NCBI GenBank assembly: GCA_046497505.1
Contig: JAWOFN010000074.1
Location: 1 to 40,977 of the forward strand
Length of the DNA: 40,977 nt
Reading direction: 5' to 3'
DNA from: JAWOFN01 sp046497505 [NCBI: bacterium]
GTDB lineage: Bacteria; Blakebacterota; Blakebacteria; Blakebacterales
A model generated the notes under the pieces. The model saw only the letters and a program-made list of their open reading frames with translations. It made no database searches and was not told the origin of the DNA. Below are positions 26,427-34,247 of the stretch, in pieces (the stretch's first letter is position 1; each line of letters opens with the position of its first letter). The position numbers and the translations under genes were made by a program.

Positions 26427-26531
26427 GGCCGGCGACCCCGGCCGCGACCGGGATCAGGGAACGAACGTCGCGCGGCGGCACGGCATGCTGTATACAGGAG
26501 TCCCCGGGCCGGGCGATTGAGCCCGGCCCGG
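26427..26531 (+). promoter_or_regulatory. Strong hairpins between the lipoprotein and amidohydrolase genes
   Basis: GGCCGG-CGACC-CCGGCC (26427-26443) is followed by a perfect 11-bp stem: CCGGGCCGGGC (26504-26514), loop GATTGA, GCCCGGCCCGG (26521-26531). No T-tract follows, so simple intrinsic termination is doubtful. The second stem lies 36 bases before the amidohydrolase start; a TATACA box (26491-26496) precedes it but lacks a good -35. Confidence 0.5.
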
Positions 26532-26567
26532 CTCCAGCATGGTTCCCGACAGTCCCAGGAGGCTGAT

Positions 26568-28262
26568 ATGAAGTCCCCTCTCATCGTGCTGCTGCTCTCC
26601 GGTCTCCTCATGGGGGCCGGATGCTCGCAGGCCCCCGACGCGGTCTACCACAACGGCCGGATCGTCCCCATGGCACCCGGCGGGCCCGCCGAGGTCGAGG
26701 CGCTCTCCATCAGAGGAGAGAGCGTCGAAGCAGTGGGAAGCAGCGAGGAACTCCTGGCTTCCGCGGGGCCGGGCACCGAGGTGGTGGACCTGGAAGGGGC
26801 CTTCGTCACACCGGGGCTCATCGATGCCCACTTCCACTTCACCAGCATCGGCCTGGAGGCGATGCAGCTCAACTTCCGGGGGACGGCCTCCAAGGAAGAG
26901 GTCCTGGAGATGGTGGCAGGACGAGCGGAAGAAGCGGCACCCGGCTCGTGGCTGGAGGGGAGGGGCTGGGACCAGAACGACTGGCCGGTGAAGACCTTCC
27001 CCACCGCTGCCGACCTGGACCCGGTCACCGGAGACCACCCGGCCGCCTTCCGCCGGATCGACGGGCACGCCCTCTGGGTGAACAGCAGGGCCCTGGAGGC
27101 GGCGGGGATCGATGCCTCCACACCCGACCCCCCGGGGGGGCAGGTCGTGCGGGACGAGGCGGGACGGCCCACCGGTGTGCTGGTCGACGACGCCATGGAC
27201 CTGGTCGCCGAGGAGATCCCCGGGCCGGACATCGCCGCCCTCAAGGAGATGGCTCGCAGCGCGGTGGAGCGCTGCCTCGCCCTGGGCCTCACCGGGGGAC
27301 ACGACGCGGGCACCGTACCGCGGGAACTGGAGGCGGTCAGACAGCTGGTGGAGGAGGACGACTTCGATTTCCGGCTGGTGAGTTACCTCCGATGGCCCCT
27401 TGACGGGATGCCCCGTCCCTTCGGCTATGAGACCCTCGACCCCTACCTGGAGAACGGTCCCGTCCGGGGCCTGGCCGGGGGACGCCTCTGGGTACCGGGG
27501 ATCAAGATGAGCTCGGACGGCGCCATGGGGAGCAGGGGTGCCGCCCTCCTGGAGGACTATTCCGACGATCCGGGCAACCGGGGGCTGCTCCGGCTCACTC
27601 CCGGGGAGATGTACAGCACCGTCATGCGGGGAGCAAAGTACGGTTTCCAGACCATCATCCACGCCATCGGGGACCGGGCCAACCGCATCACCCTGGATGT
27701 GTTCGAGCGGGCACTGCGCGGGCTCCCCCCCGGTGACCGCCGTTTCCGGGTCGAGCACAGCCAGATCGTGCACCCGGATGATGTGGGGCGCTTCGGTGAA
27801 CTGGGCGTGATCCCCAGCATGCAGCCCACCCACGCCACCAGCGATATGTACTGGGTGGGCGATCGGGTGGGGGAGGAGCGCCTGGAGGGGGCATACCTCT
27901 GGAGGACCTACCTGGAGCAGGGGCTCAGGATCCCCGGCGGCTCCGACGCCCCGGTGGAGGAATTGGATCCGCTGCTGGGGATCTATGCCGCCGTGACCCG
28001 GCAGGACCTGGAGGGATGGCCGGAGGGGGGCTGGTTCGGTGAGGAGCGTGTGAGCCGGGAGCAGGCCCTTCGGATGTTCACCTACGATGCCGCGTACGGG
28101 GCCTTCATGGAGGATGCGGTGGGGAGCCTGGAACCGGGGAAATATGCGGACTTCGTGGTCTTCGACCGGGACCTCTACCGTGTGCCCGTGCGTCAGATCC
28201 CGGGGACCCGGGTACTCAGGACGGTGTTGGGGGGCGAGGAGGTCTACAGCGGGGGAGGCTGA
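26568..28262 (+). CDS. Amidohydrolase (Amidohydro_3/YtcJ-like) lipoprotein
   Basis: A 564-residue envelope lipoprotein (lipobox LLMGAGC, Cys19). The metal-dependent hydrolase features are a short beta-sandwich (~25-85), PGLIDAHFHF (metal-binding HxH), GIKMSSDGAMGSRGA with the likely bridging Lys, HAIGDRANR, RVEHSQIV and GGSDAPVEELDPL. This is the YtcJ/exoenzyme branch, which hydrolyses amide or related bonds in small molecules; substrates of the secreted forms are mostly unknown. The ATG has AGGAGG 5 bases upstream, which fixes the start although the frame is open to 26517. It lies 95 bases before ispH on the same strand, with a promoter candidate between. Confidence 0.9.
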   Translation: MKSPLIVLLLSGLLMGAGCSQAPDAVYHNGRIVPMAPGGPAEVEALSIRGESVEAVGSSEELLASAGPGTEVVDLEGAFVTPGLIDAHFHFTSIGLEAMQLNFRGTASKEEVLEMVAGRAEEAAPGSWLEGRGWDQNDWPVKTFPTAADLDPVTGDHPAAFRRIDGHALWVNSRALEAAGIDASTPDPPGGQVVRDEAGRPTGVLVDDAMDLVAEEIPGPDIAALKEMARSAVERCLALGLTGGHDAGTVPRELEAVRQLVEEDDFDFRLVSYLRWPLDGMPRPFGYETLDPYLENGPVRGLAGGRLWVPGIKMSSDGAMGSRGAALLEDYSDDPGNRGLLRLTPGEMYSTVMRGAKYGFQTIIHAIGDRANRITLDVFERALRGLPPGDRRFRVEHSQIVHPDDVGRFGELGVIPSMQPTHATSDMYWVGDRVGEERLEGAYLWRTYLEQGLRIPGGSDAPVEELDPLLGIYAAVTRQDLEGWPEGGWFGEERVSREQALRMFTYDAAYGAFMEDAVGSLEPGKYADFVVFDRDLYRVPVRQIPGTRVLRTVLGGEEVYSGGG

Positions 28263-28283
28263 GGGAACGGGCGGGCTCACCCC

Positions 28284-28312
28284 TTGCCGGTGGATGCAGG
28301 CGGTCCTATCTT
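28284..28312 (+). promoter_or_regulatory. Candidate sigma70-type promoter for ispH
   Basis: TTGCCG (28284-28289) and TATCTT (28307-28312) are spaced by 17 bases; each matches 4 of 6 consensus positions. The predicted transcript begins about 38 bases before the ispH start at 28358. Confidence 0.45.
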
Positions 28313-28357
28313 CAATAAACCGGATGGATCGGGTCTGATTTTACAGGTGCGAGGAAG

Positions 28358-29575
28358 ATGAGCGCGAACGGACAGAACTATTTCCGGAAAGGCCTCGGTC
28401 TGAAGGACGAGGTGAAGTCGGAGCTCGTCGCGGATTACCGCAGCGCGCTGGTGGACCTGGTGCGTGCCAACGGGAACCGGCTCGCCGTGGGGGACCTCAC
28501 CATCCACCTGGCCAACGAGTTCGGTTTCTGCTACGGGGTGGACCGCGCGGTGGAGTACGCTTACGAGGCACGCCGCAAGTTCCCCGACCGCACCATCTGG
28601 CTCACCGGTGAGATCATCCACAACCCCCATGTGAACAGGAAGATGCTGGGGATGGACATCCGTTTCCTCTCCGGGCGGTATGCCGACGCCGAGGGGTACG
28701 AGGCGGTGGGTTCCGACGACGTGGTCATCCTGCCCGCCTTCGGGGTAACCACCGAGGACATGGAGAGGCTCAAGGAGATCGGCTGCATCCTGGTGGATAC
28801 GACCTGCGGTTCGGTCATCGTGGTGTGGAAGAACGTGGAGCGGTATGCCCGAGAAGGGATCACCAGTATCATCCATGGGAAGTTCTACCACGAGGAGACG
28901 ATGGCCACGGCGAGCCGGGCCACCGAGAACGGGGGGCAACACCTCATCGTCCGGGACATGGATGAGACCCGTATCGTGTGCGATTACATCCGAGGTGAGG
29001 GGCTGAGGAGGGAGGAGTTCCTGGAACGCTTCAAGATGTCGGTGAGCCCGGGATTCGACCCGGATCGGCACCTGCAGCGCGTGGGGCTCGCCAACCAGAC
29101 CACCATGCTCATGACCGAGTCCCTGGAGATCGCGGGGACGGTCCGTCAGGCGATGGTGGACCGGTGGGGTGAGGAGGAGACCGCCCGTCGGTTCACCAAC
29201 TTCGACACGATCTGCAGCGCCACCCAGGATCGTCAGGACGCCATCCTGCGCCTGCTCGAGAAGTCACTGGATGCGATGGTGGTCATCGGAGGGTACAACT
29301 CCAGCAACACCAACAACCTGGCGAACATATCGACCCAGGAGGTGAGGACCTACCACATCGACGGTGCCGGGAACATCGAGCTGGAGAACCGGATCCGCTT
29401 CAAGCCCGCCGGCGAGAAGGAAGAGGTGGTCGCCGCCGGGTGGCTCCGGGGTGACATGACGGTGGGACTCACGGCCGGAGCCTCCACTCCGAACAACGAG
29501 ATCGGTGATGCCATCCAGCGCATCCTGAGGACACTCGACCTCCCCGTGCCGGAAGGGCTCGCCGCTTCCGCCTGA
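28358..29575 (+). CDS. ispH: 4-hydroxy-3-methylbut-2-enyl diphosphate reductase (long form)
   Basis: IspH (LytB), the last enzyme of the MEP isoprenoid pathway, makes IPP and DMAPP from HMBPP in the cytoplasm. The three [4Fe-4S] cysteines are C58 (GFCYGVDRAVE), C150 (VDTTCGSV) and C286 (TICSATQDRQDA). Substrate-site motifs GEIIHNPHVN and GGYNSSNTNNL are intact. At 405 residues it is the long plant/cyanobacterial type: it has a ~45-residue N-terminal extension and an insert around 165-240, against ~310 residues for E. coli IspH. A GAGGAAG site lies directly before the ATG. It is convergent with the TolB-like remnant and has its own promoter candidate. Confidence 0.96.
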   Translation: MSANGQNYFRKGLGLKDEVKSELVADYRSALVDLVRANGNRLAVGDLTIHLANEFGFCYGVDRAVEYAYEARRKFPDRTIWLTGEIIHNPHVNRKMLGMDIRFLSGRYADAEGYEAVGSDDVVILPAFGVTTEDMERLKEIGCILVDTTCGSVIVVWKNVERYAREGITSIIHGKFYHEETMATASRATENGGQHLIVRDMDETRIVCDYIRGEGLRREEFLERFKMSVSPGFDPDRHLQRVGLANQTTMLMTESLEIAGTVRQAMVDRWGEEETARRFTNFDTICSATQDRQDAILRLLEKSLDAMVVIGGYNSSNTNNLANISTQEVRTYHIDGAGNIELENRIRFKPAGEKEEVVAAGWLRGDMTVGLTAGASTPNNEIGDAIQRILRTLDLPVPEGLAASA

Positions 29576-29597
29576 TGATCCTCCGGGCACCCTTCCC

Positions 29598-30155
29598 TCA
29601 GGGCGACCCATCCGGTCCCTCCACCCATTCCGCGACGAAGACGTTGGTCTCTCCCGCCGCCTGACCGTTCCGGTTGCTCGCCCAGACCAGGTACTTCCCA
29701 TCGGGGCCGAACATGGGGAAGGAGTCGAAGTCCTCATGCCGGGTGATCCGCTCCACGTCCGAGCCGTCGATCCCCATGGTGTAGAGCTCCAGGTCGCCGT
29801 CCCGGAAGCTGGTGAAGATGATCCTGTCTCCGAGGGGGCTCACCGTGGCCTCGGCATCGTAGCCCGGGGAGTCGGTGAGGGCCTGAAGTCCGCTCCCATC
29901 CCTGCGGGCGGCATAGATCTCGTACTCGGGGTTGAGGGCCCAGACGCAGCCCTGACTGAAGTCGGGTCCGGGAGGGCATGAGGTCATGGATCCGTGGGTG
30001 CTCGCATAGAGGATCCCGCCGTCCGGGAGGTAGCAGCCGCAGGTGGTCCTCCCCTCGCCGGTGCTCACCAGCTCCACATCGGTTCCGTCGGCCCGCATCG
30101 TGAAGATCTGATCGCACTCGAACGGTTCGCGGGTGGGCTGGAAGATCAGGCGGCG
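29598..30155 (-). pseudogene. Degenerate TolB-like (PD40) propeller gene, N-terminus and internal block missing
   Basis: The frame encodes PD40 propeller strands: IFTMRADGTDVELVSTGEGRT, YDAEATVSPLGDRIIFTS, DGDLELYTMGIDGSDVERIT and FPMFGPDGKYLVWASNRN, ending GETNVFVAEWV. The first ATG is at 30098, but recognisable homology (RRLIFQPTREPFECDQIF) extends upstream to ~30155 with no ATG, GTG or TTG in frame, and no signal peptide is present. From my knowledge of the family (~330 residues), about 100 residues are also missing between DVERIT and the final blade. The frame remains open back to the stop of the M28 gene (30219) in the same phase. It could be a translated short protein from 30098, but truncation is the simpler reading. 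Confidence 0.6.
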
Positions 30156-30218
30156 GAGGAGCGGAAGAAGGGGTTTCGGAGATGGGCGGACTCCTGTCGC
30201 GGTCCGGTTCTCCCGGGT

Positions 30219-32024
30219 TCAGCGGGAACGGCTGGAAGCGAGTACGACCTGGACGGTGATCCTCCGACCGTCCCGGAGGGCCTCGACCTCCACACGCTCG
30301 CCCGGGCTGTGGTCCTCCAGCGCGTACATGTAATCGTAGATGTCCTTGATGGTGCGTTCCCCCATCCTGACGATGATATCCCCGCCCTCCAGTCCGGCCA
30401 TGGCCGACGGCGAGTCCTCACGGACCCCGGTGAGACGGAGTCCCTCCCCCTGATACGCCATGTCGGGGATCACCCCGCTGTAGACGCTGATGTCGGCGCG
30501 TCCTCCCCTCCGGGCCCGAGGCTGTTCGGCCTTCTGGAACGCCAGAACCTCCTCATGCTCTCCCCGGCTCCGGACCAGGCCGGCGATGAAGGTCCCGAGT
30601 TCCTCCATGCCGCGGTAGTTCAGGGTCTCGGGGTCGTCCTCCGGCCGGTGGTACTCCGCATGGGTGCCGGTGAAGAAGTGGAGTACGGGGATCTCCTTCG
30701 CGTAGAAGGAAGCATGGTCGCTGGGACCGTAACCATCGGGGACCGTGGAGAGGGTGAAGCCGTAGGGAGGCCGCCCGTTGATCTCCTGGAGGAGGTCGTT
30801 CCAGGCGGGACTGGTCTCGGTACCGTACACCGTCAGGCTCTGTTCGGTGAGACGGCCGACCATGTCCATGTTGATCATCGCCTCGACCGGTCCCACCCGT
30901 CCGGGGAGGTGGTCCGCCAGGTAGGCGGAGCCCAGCAGGCCCCTCTCCTCGGCGGCGAAGGCGGCGAAGAGGATGTTCCGTCCCGGCACGGGGTCGGCGG
31001 CGAAGTGCTGGGCCAGCTCCAGCAGGACCGCTGTCCCCGAGGCGTTGTCGTCGGCCCCGTTGTGGACCGCCGCCGAGTCGGGCACCATGGAGCCCTCGCC
31101 CCCCATGCCCAGGTGGTCGTAGTGCGCCCCGATGATGACCCAGGGTGCCGAGGCGCTCCCGGCGGGGAGAGCGCCCAGCACGTTGAACCCCTCCGCCTGC
31201 ACCGGGTCCACGTCCACTTCGAGGCTGACCTGCCGGCCCGTTTCCAGGGGACGCGGCACCCCCTCATGGTCGATGGTCTCCACCAGGTCGCGCAGGGGGG
31301 AGGTTCCCTCCCCCAGGAGCCGATCGGCGGCCGGGAGGGTCACGCTCGCGGCCACGATCCCCGAGGCGGACGCGGCGGCATCGGATCGCAGGGGTTCCAG
31401 GTAGCCGGGAGGGTCGTGCACGGGGTGGGGTGCCACGATGAGGGCTGCAGCTCCCAGGTCACGGGCCGCGGAGGCCTTCCGCCGCAGGGTGTGCCAGCGG
31501 GGGAACATCATACCCCCCTCGGCCGCAGGAGGAGCGTAAGGTACCACCAGGACCGCCTTCCCCTCCACGTCCTGGCCGGCGTAGTCGTCCCACCCCTCGT
31601 CCGGGGCGTGGATACCGTAGCCGGCGAAGAGCAGGGGGAAGTCCCCGCTGCCGTCATCGCTGAAGGACAGGGGGCGCCAGTCGGATCCGAGGACCAGCGG
31701 CGGACCCTCCCCGGCGGCCAGCTTGTTCCCCTCTCCCACCTGGGTCCCCGAAGGGAAGGAGAAGGCCTGGAGGTAGCTGCCCGCGTCCCCGGCAGGATCG
31801 AGTCCGTAGCGCTGGAACTCGTTGGCGAGATAGGCCGCGGTCTCATCCGCCCCGGGGGTGCCCGATTCCCGACCACCCCGTTCGTCCGCGGCGATCCAGC
31901 GGACATGCTCCTCCAGTTCCTCTGCCAGGATGGCGGGTTCGGTGGTATCGGCGACCGGGCCTCCGCAGGAAGCGGCGGAGAGGCCGGCCAGCAGCAGGAG
32001 GATCCGATGTATGTTCCTGGTCAT
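30219..32024 (-). CDS. M28-family aminopeptidase lipoprotein with PA and PDZ domains
   Basis: A 601-residue envelope lipoprotein (lipobox LSAASC, Cys20). Order of domains: N-terminal peptidase part, a PA insert (~130-215, GKAVLVVPYAPPA, LGAAALIVAP), the M28 zinc core and a C-terminal PDZ domain (~515-600, GLRLTGVREDSPSAMAGLEGGDIIV). Metal/catalytic residues are H301 and D303 (GAHYDHLG), D325/D326 (GADDNASG), E359/E360 (AAEERGLLGS) and a late His in HAEYHRPEDD. M28 enzymes remove N-terminal residues from peptides. The frame is open to 32222, but the signal sequence starts at the ATG at 32024. It is followed in frame by the TolB-like remnant. Confidence 0.92.
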   Translation of the reverse strand: MTRNIHRILLLLAGLSAASCGGPVADTTEPAILAEELEEHVRWIAADERGGRESGTPGADETAAYLANEFQRYGLDPAGDAGSYLQAFSFPSGTQVGEGNKLAAGEGPPLVLGSDWRPLSFSDDGSGDFPLLFAGYGIHAPDEGWDDYAGQDVEGKAVLVVPYAPPAAEGGMMFPRWHTLRRKASAARDLGAAALIVAPHPVHDPPGYLEPLRSDAAASASGIVAASVTLPAADRLLGEGTSPLRDLVETIDHEGVPRPLETGRQVSLEVDVDPVQAEGFNVLGALPAGSASAPWVIIGAHYDHLGMGGEGSMVPDSAAVHNGADDNASGTAVLLELAQHFAADPVPGRNILFAAFAAEERGLLGSAYLADHLPGRVGPVEAMINMDMVGRLTEQSLTVYGTETSPAWNDLLQEINGRPPYGFTLSTVPDGYGPSDHASFYAKEIPVLHFFTGTHAEYHRPEDDPETLNYRGMEELGTFIAGLVRSRGEHEEVLAFQKAEQPRARRGGRADISVYSGVIPDMAYQGEGLRLTGVREDSPSAMAGLEGGDIIVRMGERTIKDIYDYMYALEDHSPGERVEVEALRDGRRITVQVVLASSRSR

Positions 32025-32149
32025 GATGCTCGCTCGCTCGTGTGTCCGGCCGCGGATTATCGATCCGAGGGCCTGGAAGGGGATGCACAGCTTCGCGGCG
32101 GAGGGGCCGGAGGGTCCGGACCCGGCGACACCTCCCGGAGGGAGGGGAC

Positions 32150-32479
32150 TCAGCCTTCGACGTCCCCGGAGGTGCGGGGCCAGTCGGGGGCCGGGGGAGC
32201 CTTGTCGAGGGCATATCCCCACTGCTTCCGGATTCGCTGGTAGATGCGGTCCAGCCGGTCCGTGTCGACCTCTTCACCCCGGGCCAGACCGCGCACGCCC
32301 TCCCATATCTCATCCAGGTTCCGTTGGAAGGCGGTGCGCTCGCGGGGTTTGACGTTGAGGGTGCGTCCCCGGAGCCGATGGGCGCGCTCGTACCATTCCA
32401 GCGCCTCCCCATCCAGCACCTCCCGCATGGTGGGGACATCCATCTTCCAGGGGCTGTCTTCGGGCAGTGGCCTCGCCAT
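32150..32479 (-). CDS. Hypothetical 109-residue cytoplasmic protein
   Basis: A small, charged, mostly helical protein without signal peptide or membrane segment. It starts MARPLPEDSPWKMDVPTMREVL and contains LEWYERAHRLRGRTL and a helix DRIYQRIRKQWGYALDKAP. I do not recognise the family. The frame is open upstream to 32848, but the ATG at 32479 is closely preceded by GGGGAG and by a promoter candidate whose start point would coincide with the ATG. It is divergent from the Nfu_N gene and lies 125 bases upstream of the M28 gene on the same strand. Confidence 0.65.
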   Translation of the reverse strand: MARPLPEDSPWKMDVPTMREVLDGEALEWYERAHRLRGRTLNVKPRERTAFQRNLDEIWEGVRGLARGEEVDTDRLDRIYQRIRKQWGYALDKAPPAPDWPRTSGDVEG

Positions 32480-32486
32480 GCTCCCC

Positions 32487-32515
32487 AAGGTATGCCGGAG
32501 GTATGCCGCTGCCAA
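32487..32515 (-). promoter_or_regulatory. Minus-strand promoter candidate with an 11-bp tandem repeat in its spacer
   Basis: Read on the minus strand, TTGGCA (32515-32510) and TACCTT (32492-32487) are 17 bases apart. The spacer and -10 box contain CGGCATACC twice with an 11-base period (32489-32497 and 32500-32508), one helical turn, as expected of an operator bound on one DNA face. The predicted start point falls at the ATG of the 109-residue gene. Confidence 0.4.
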
Positions 32516-32545
32516 GTACCTAGCTGGGGCTCCCGGCCCTCCGGG

Positions 32546-32575
32546 TTGCGGCAAGGTCCCGGTCGGTCCTATAAT
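32546..32575 (+). promoter_or_regulatory. Promoter for nfu_N-yjbQ with perfect TATAAT, probably leaderless transcript
   Basis: TTGCGG (32546-32551) and a perfect TATAAT (32570-32575) are 18 bases apart. A start point 6-7 bases past the -10 box falls at ~32582, only about 3 bases before the ATG at 32585. No ribosome-binding site precedes that ATG, which fits a leaderless mRNA. Confidence 0.6.
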
Positions 32576-32584
32576 CCCACGGTC

Positions 32585-32860
32585 ATGGATCCGGGCCCCG
32601 TCCACTATCAGTCCACGCCGAGTCCCCACAGCATGCTCTTCCATGTGGACGGCCGGGTGACAGGGGAGAAGCGGGAGTACTACGAGAACCCCGACCAGGC
32701 AGCCTCCTCCGACCTGGCCTCGGCCCTGTTCCACCTGGACGGGGTCGCCACCGTCTTCCTCCTCCCCACCTCCATTACCGTCAGGAAGTCCCCCGATGCG
32801 GATTGGGAAGTGCTCAGGCCCCTGGTGGTCCGGGTGATCCGTGACCACCTGGAGAGCTGA
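32585..32860 (+). CDS. Stand-alone Nfu N-terminal domain protein
   Basis: A 91-residue protein made only of the Nfu_N domain (scaffold protein Nfu/NifU N-terminal): PHSMLFHVDGRV, the LASALFHLDGVATVFLLPTSITV core and DADWEVLRPLVV are diagnostic. In Nfu proteins this domain is joined to a CxxC Fe-S scaffold domain; here that part is absent, so the protein may bind client apoproteins or a separate scaffold. The ATG at 32585 lies directly behind a TATAAT box; the long open frame upstream (from 32042) is antisense to other genes and not coding. YjbQ follows 6 bases after the stop, so the two form an operon. Confidence 0.88.
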   Translation: MDPGPVHYQSTPSPHSMLFHVDGRVTGEKREYYENPDQAASSDLASALFHLDGVATVFLLPTSITVRKSPDADWEVLRPLVVRVIRDHLES

Positions 32861-32866
32861 CCCGCC

Positions 32867-33286
32867 ATGCCCTCCCGGTCACGACACTGGGTCTTCGACC
32901 TGGGAGCCGATTTCGGTCACGCGGACATGACCGGTGAGGCCCGGGCCCTGGTCGCCGATTCGGGTGTCACGACCGGGAGCCTCTCCCTGGGGGTCGTAGG
33001 TTCGACCGGGGGGATCACCACCATCGAGTACGAACCGGGCGCCCTCTCCGACCTCCGGTCCGCGCTGGAGAAGGCGGCCCCCCGTCAGGGGGAGTATGCC
33101 CACAACGCCCGGTGGGGCGACGGGAACGGCTTCTCCCACATCCGTTCCAGCCTGTTGAAGACCGGGATCGTCATCCCGGTGGCGGATGGTCAGCTCCAGC
33201 TGGGGACCTGGCAGCAGATCGTGGTCCTGAACTTCGACAACAAGAAGCGCCGCCGCGAGGTCGTCGGGGTCGTCTCCGGCGACTGA
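32867..33286 (+). CDS. yjbQ: YjbQ/UPF0047 family protein
   Basis: A 139-residue cytoplasmic protein of the YjbQ family. Diagnostic segments are GSTGGITTIEYEPGALSDL, YAHNARWGDGNGFSHIRSSLL and QLQLGTWQQIVVLNFD. The family has a trimeric fold, and E. coli YjbQ shows weak thiamine-phosphate synthase activity; its true role is uncertain. Compared with E. coli YjbQ, the usual HHTTAG-type stretch reads GSTGGI, as in the subfamily of some thermophiles and soil bacteria. Start ATG is 6 bases past the Nfu_N stop. A 241-base gap follows before yggS. Confidence 0.9.
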   Translation: MPSRSRHWVFDLGADFGHADMTGEARALVADSGVTTGSLSLGVVGSTGGITTIEYEPGALSDLRSALEKAAPRQGEYAHNARWGDGNGFSHIRSSLLKTGIVIPVADGQLQLGTWQQIVVLNFDNKKRRREVVGVVSGD

Positions 33287-33443
33287 CCCACCCCCTCCAG
33301 GGAGGTCTGCATGCGCCTCCTCCCCTGCAGGGGACTCCGCAGGCCCGAAGTCCTCCTGGACCCGGAAGAGGCGGACGAACTGCAGACGGCCACGCTGGGT
33401 CACGGCATCGGGATGTGGTACATGGTGGCGGGCCGCCCTTTTG

Positions 33444-33475
33444 TTGTTCGGCCCCAACAGGGGCCACTCTATATT
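33444..33475 (+). promoter_or_regulatory. Candidate promoter and hairpin upstream of yggS
   Basis: TATATT (33470-33475) lies 52 bases before the yggS start. TTGTTC (33444-33449) is 20 bases upstream, too far for a standard sigma70 promoter. A perfect hairpin, GGCCCC-AACA-GGGGCC (33450-33465), fills the spacer and could be an operator. The remaining 33287-33440 part of this gap holds no convincing gene. Confidence 0.3.
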
Positions 33476-33527
33476 GAACGACTGCCATACGTCGTCCCAC
33501 GCGAACAATCCGGGGCCGGAAGGAACC

Positions 33528-34244
33528 ATGGACGTCACCCAGCGCATCGAGGCCCTCCCCCGCAGGATGGAGGAGGTCCGGGAGAGGATTGGGGGGGCTG
33601 CGGAAGGCGCCGGACGGGACCCCTCCCGGGTGCGCATCGTGGCGGTGACCAAGACCTTCCCCCTGGAGATGGTGGAAGGTGCCATCGCCTCCGGCCTGGA
33701 CGAGATCGGTGAGAGCCGCGTCCAGGAGGGGAGGGAGAAGATCGAAGCGCTGGGGGAGGGAGCCGCCACGTGGCACATGATCGGCCACCTCCAGACGAAC
33801 AAGGTGCGGTGGGCGGTGCGTCTCTTCGACATCATCCACAGCGTGGATTCACCCCGGCTGGCCGAGGAGGTCCAGAACCGGGCCGAGCTGGAGGGGATCG
33901 AGACCTTCCCGGTGCTGGTCCAGGTGAACACCAGCGGGGAGGAGAGCAAGTACGGCGTCGATCCCTCCCGCCTGCGCCCGCTGATGGAGGAGATGTCCCG
34001 TCTGGACCGGGTGCGGGTGGAAGGTCTGATGACCATGGCACCCTTCGATGAGCGGGAATCGGTGGTGCGGCCGGCCTTTGTCAGACTCCGCGAGTTGTTT
34101 GAGCAGGTGGGTTCGTGGAGCCTGCCCGGCGTGGAGATGACCCATCTCTCCATGGGTATGAGCAACGATTTCGAGTGGGCGGTGGCCGAGGGAGCCACCC
34201 TCGTGCGCCTGGGCTCCGCACTCTTCGGACCGAGGGAGGAATGA
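33528..34244 (+). CDS. yggS: YggS-family pyridoxal phosphate homeostasis protein
   Basis: A 238-residue PLP-binding protein (YggS/PLPBP). Lys42 in VAVTKTF is the PLP-linked lysine; HMIGHLQTNK, VQVNTSGEESKYG and LSMGMSNDFEWAVAEGATLVRLGSALFG are the other family motifs. It buffers cellular PLP and affects amino-acid pools; it is not an active racemase. The ATG at 33528 matches the family N-terminus, although the frame is open from a TTG at 33441. It is the first of four closely packed genes (yggS, yggT, divIVA, punA), an order often seen with cell-division genes. Confidence 0.95.
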   Translation: MDVTQRIEALPRRMEEVRERIGGAAEGAGRDPSRVRIVAVTKTFPLEMVEGAIASGLDEIGESRVQEGREKIEALGEGAATWHMIGHLQTNKVRWAVRLFDIIHSVDSPRLAEEVQNRAELEGIETFPVLVQVNTSGEESKYGVDPSRLRPLMEEMSRLDRVRVEGLMTMAPFDERESVVRPAFVRLRELFEQVGSWSLPGVEMTHLSMGMSNDFEWAVAEGATLVRLGSALFGPREE

Positions 34245-34247
34245 GGT

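Noticed and set aside
26454-28280. 608-codon minus-strand frame opposite the amidohydrolase gene, and similar long frames opposite the helicase (19905-22418) and M28 (29994-32243) genes
   Set aside because: Composition is that of antisense GC-rich DNA and each lies opposite a gene with clear catalytic motifs.
32028-32041. Short GCTC tandem repeat ahead of the M28 gene
   Set aside because: Only about three copies; too short to support phase variation or another function.
33311-33712. 133-codon frame with a good AGGGAGG site between yjbQ and yggS
   Set aside because: It would overlap yggS by 185 bases in another frame and has no recognisable family features; its last third is clearly yggS read out of frame.
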